Source: JAHFUI01 sp041485905 (GTDB lineage: Bacteria > Acidobacteriota > Vicinamibacteria > Vicinamibacterales > CAVVIG01). From it: a stretch of DNA of 14,931 nucleotides. The notes below the pieces were generated by a model. It made no database searches, was not told the DNA's origin, and saw only the letters and a list, made by a program, of their open reading frames with translations. A program made the translations under genes and the position numbers. Location: contig JBGPKK010000111.1 of the NCBI GenBank assembly GCA_041485905.1, forward strand, positions 1-14,931, in the 5' to 3' direction. Positions 14,716 to 14,931 of the stretch are shown here, one piece after another. Numbering within the stretch: the first letter of the stretch is position 1; every line of letters begins with the position of its first letter.

Positions 14716-14931
14716 TCAAAAACTGAAGAACACCAGGAAATCGATTCCCGCCCGCTCGACCCGGCGGAACGGAGATCGCTGACTGAGCGATCCGGCGTCT
14801 GAAAAGGTCGCCCGGATTCGAAACAGCCGCGACAGGTAATATTCCACCGCCGCCTCATCAAACTCATCCCGCCCGAATTGCCGGCTGAAGCGCGCGACCA
14901 GGCCCGGCGCCAGCTCCTCGGCGATGGTGAC
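14716..14931 (-). CDS. C-terminus of a TamB-like translocation/assembly protein (partial)
   Basis: The frame is open from the right edge (base 14931) to TGA at 14718-14716, giving 71 residues. The end has alternating, amphipathic beta-strand character: LAPGLVARFSRQFGR, VEYYLSRLFRIRATFSD, and a closing AGIDFLVFFSF with terminal aromatic residue. This matches how TamB/YtfN-family proteins end: a C-terminal region with YxLSR-like strands and a last strand rich in Phe. TamB works with an Omp85 partner in outer-membrane assembly or lipid transport between membranes. Only the tail is visible, so the family call is moderate. It is co-directional with modA, 144 bp upstream of its GTG. Confidence 0.6.
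   Translation of the reverse strand, partial: VTIAEELAPGLVARFSRQFGRDEFDEAAVEYYLSRLFRIRATFSDAGSLSQRSPFRRVERAGIDFLVFFSF

Overview
The window is about 15 kb of high-GC DNA with densely packed genes and few gaps. It holds two metal-handling blocks that converge on each other. Gene content suggests a Gram-negative soil or sediment bacterium, probably Acidobacteriota: a CusCBA-type tripartite exporter preceded by a small CC/CC cysteine-rich exported protein, a TamB-like C-terminus, and repeats of the CCTTTGTGT type. That lineage is an inference from memory of gene neighbourhoods; no marker gene is present.

Left flank (1-1373). The tail of an unidentified membrane protein overlaps a small cupin gene by 17 bp. 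Convergent to these is an exported PAP2-family phosphatase at 555-1373 on the minus strand.

Plus-strand copper/silver efflux block (1465-7939). It encodes a small exported Cys-rich protein, an outer-membrane channel (CusC/TolC type), a periplasmic adaptor with a Met-rich C-terminal extension (CusB type), and a 1051-aa RND pump (CusA type). The pump keeps the three methionines of the E. coli CusA metal site and the TM4 aspartate at position 405. Together they would move Cu(I)/Ag(I) from periplasm and membrane out of the cell. A 20-bp imperfect dyad lies just upstream of the channel gene.

Minus-strand block (14571 down to 8010). The order of transcription is modA-modB-modC (molybdate ABC importer), a small regulator fusing an excisionase/MerR-like HTH to a molybdate-binding Mop/TOBE domain, a Cu(I) P1B-ATPase carrying YHS and CPMHP metal-binding domains, and an RhlE-type DEAD-box helicase. 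modA/B and modB/C overlap by ATGA, and the regulator and ATPase overlap by GTGA. The helicase starts 23 nt after the ATPase. The set could be one transcription unit linking molybdate uptake to copper export, although a 41-nt AT-rich gap before the regulator may hold a second promoter. Upstream is the end of a TamB-like gene, separated from modA by a gap with CCTTTGTGT repeats and a TATAAT box only 7 nt before the modA GTG.

The two blocks meet at 7921-8012. There a compact REPIN-like double hairpin, bracketed by 10-bp direct repeats, supplies the stop codon of the RND pump. The most unusual points are this element, the fused Mo-sensor/Cu-pump arrangement, and the apparently leaderless modA. 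No rRNA, tRNA, CRISPR array, transposase or integrase gene was seen.
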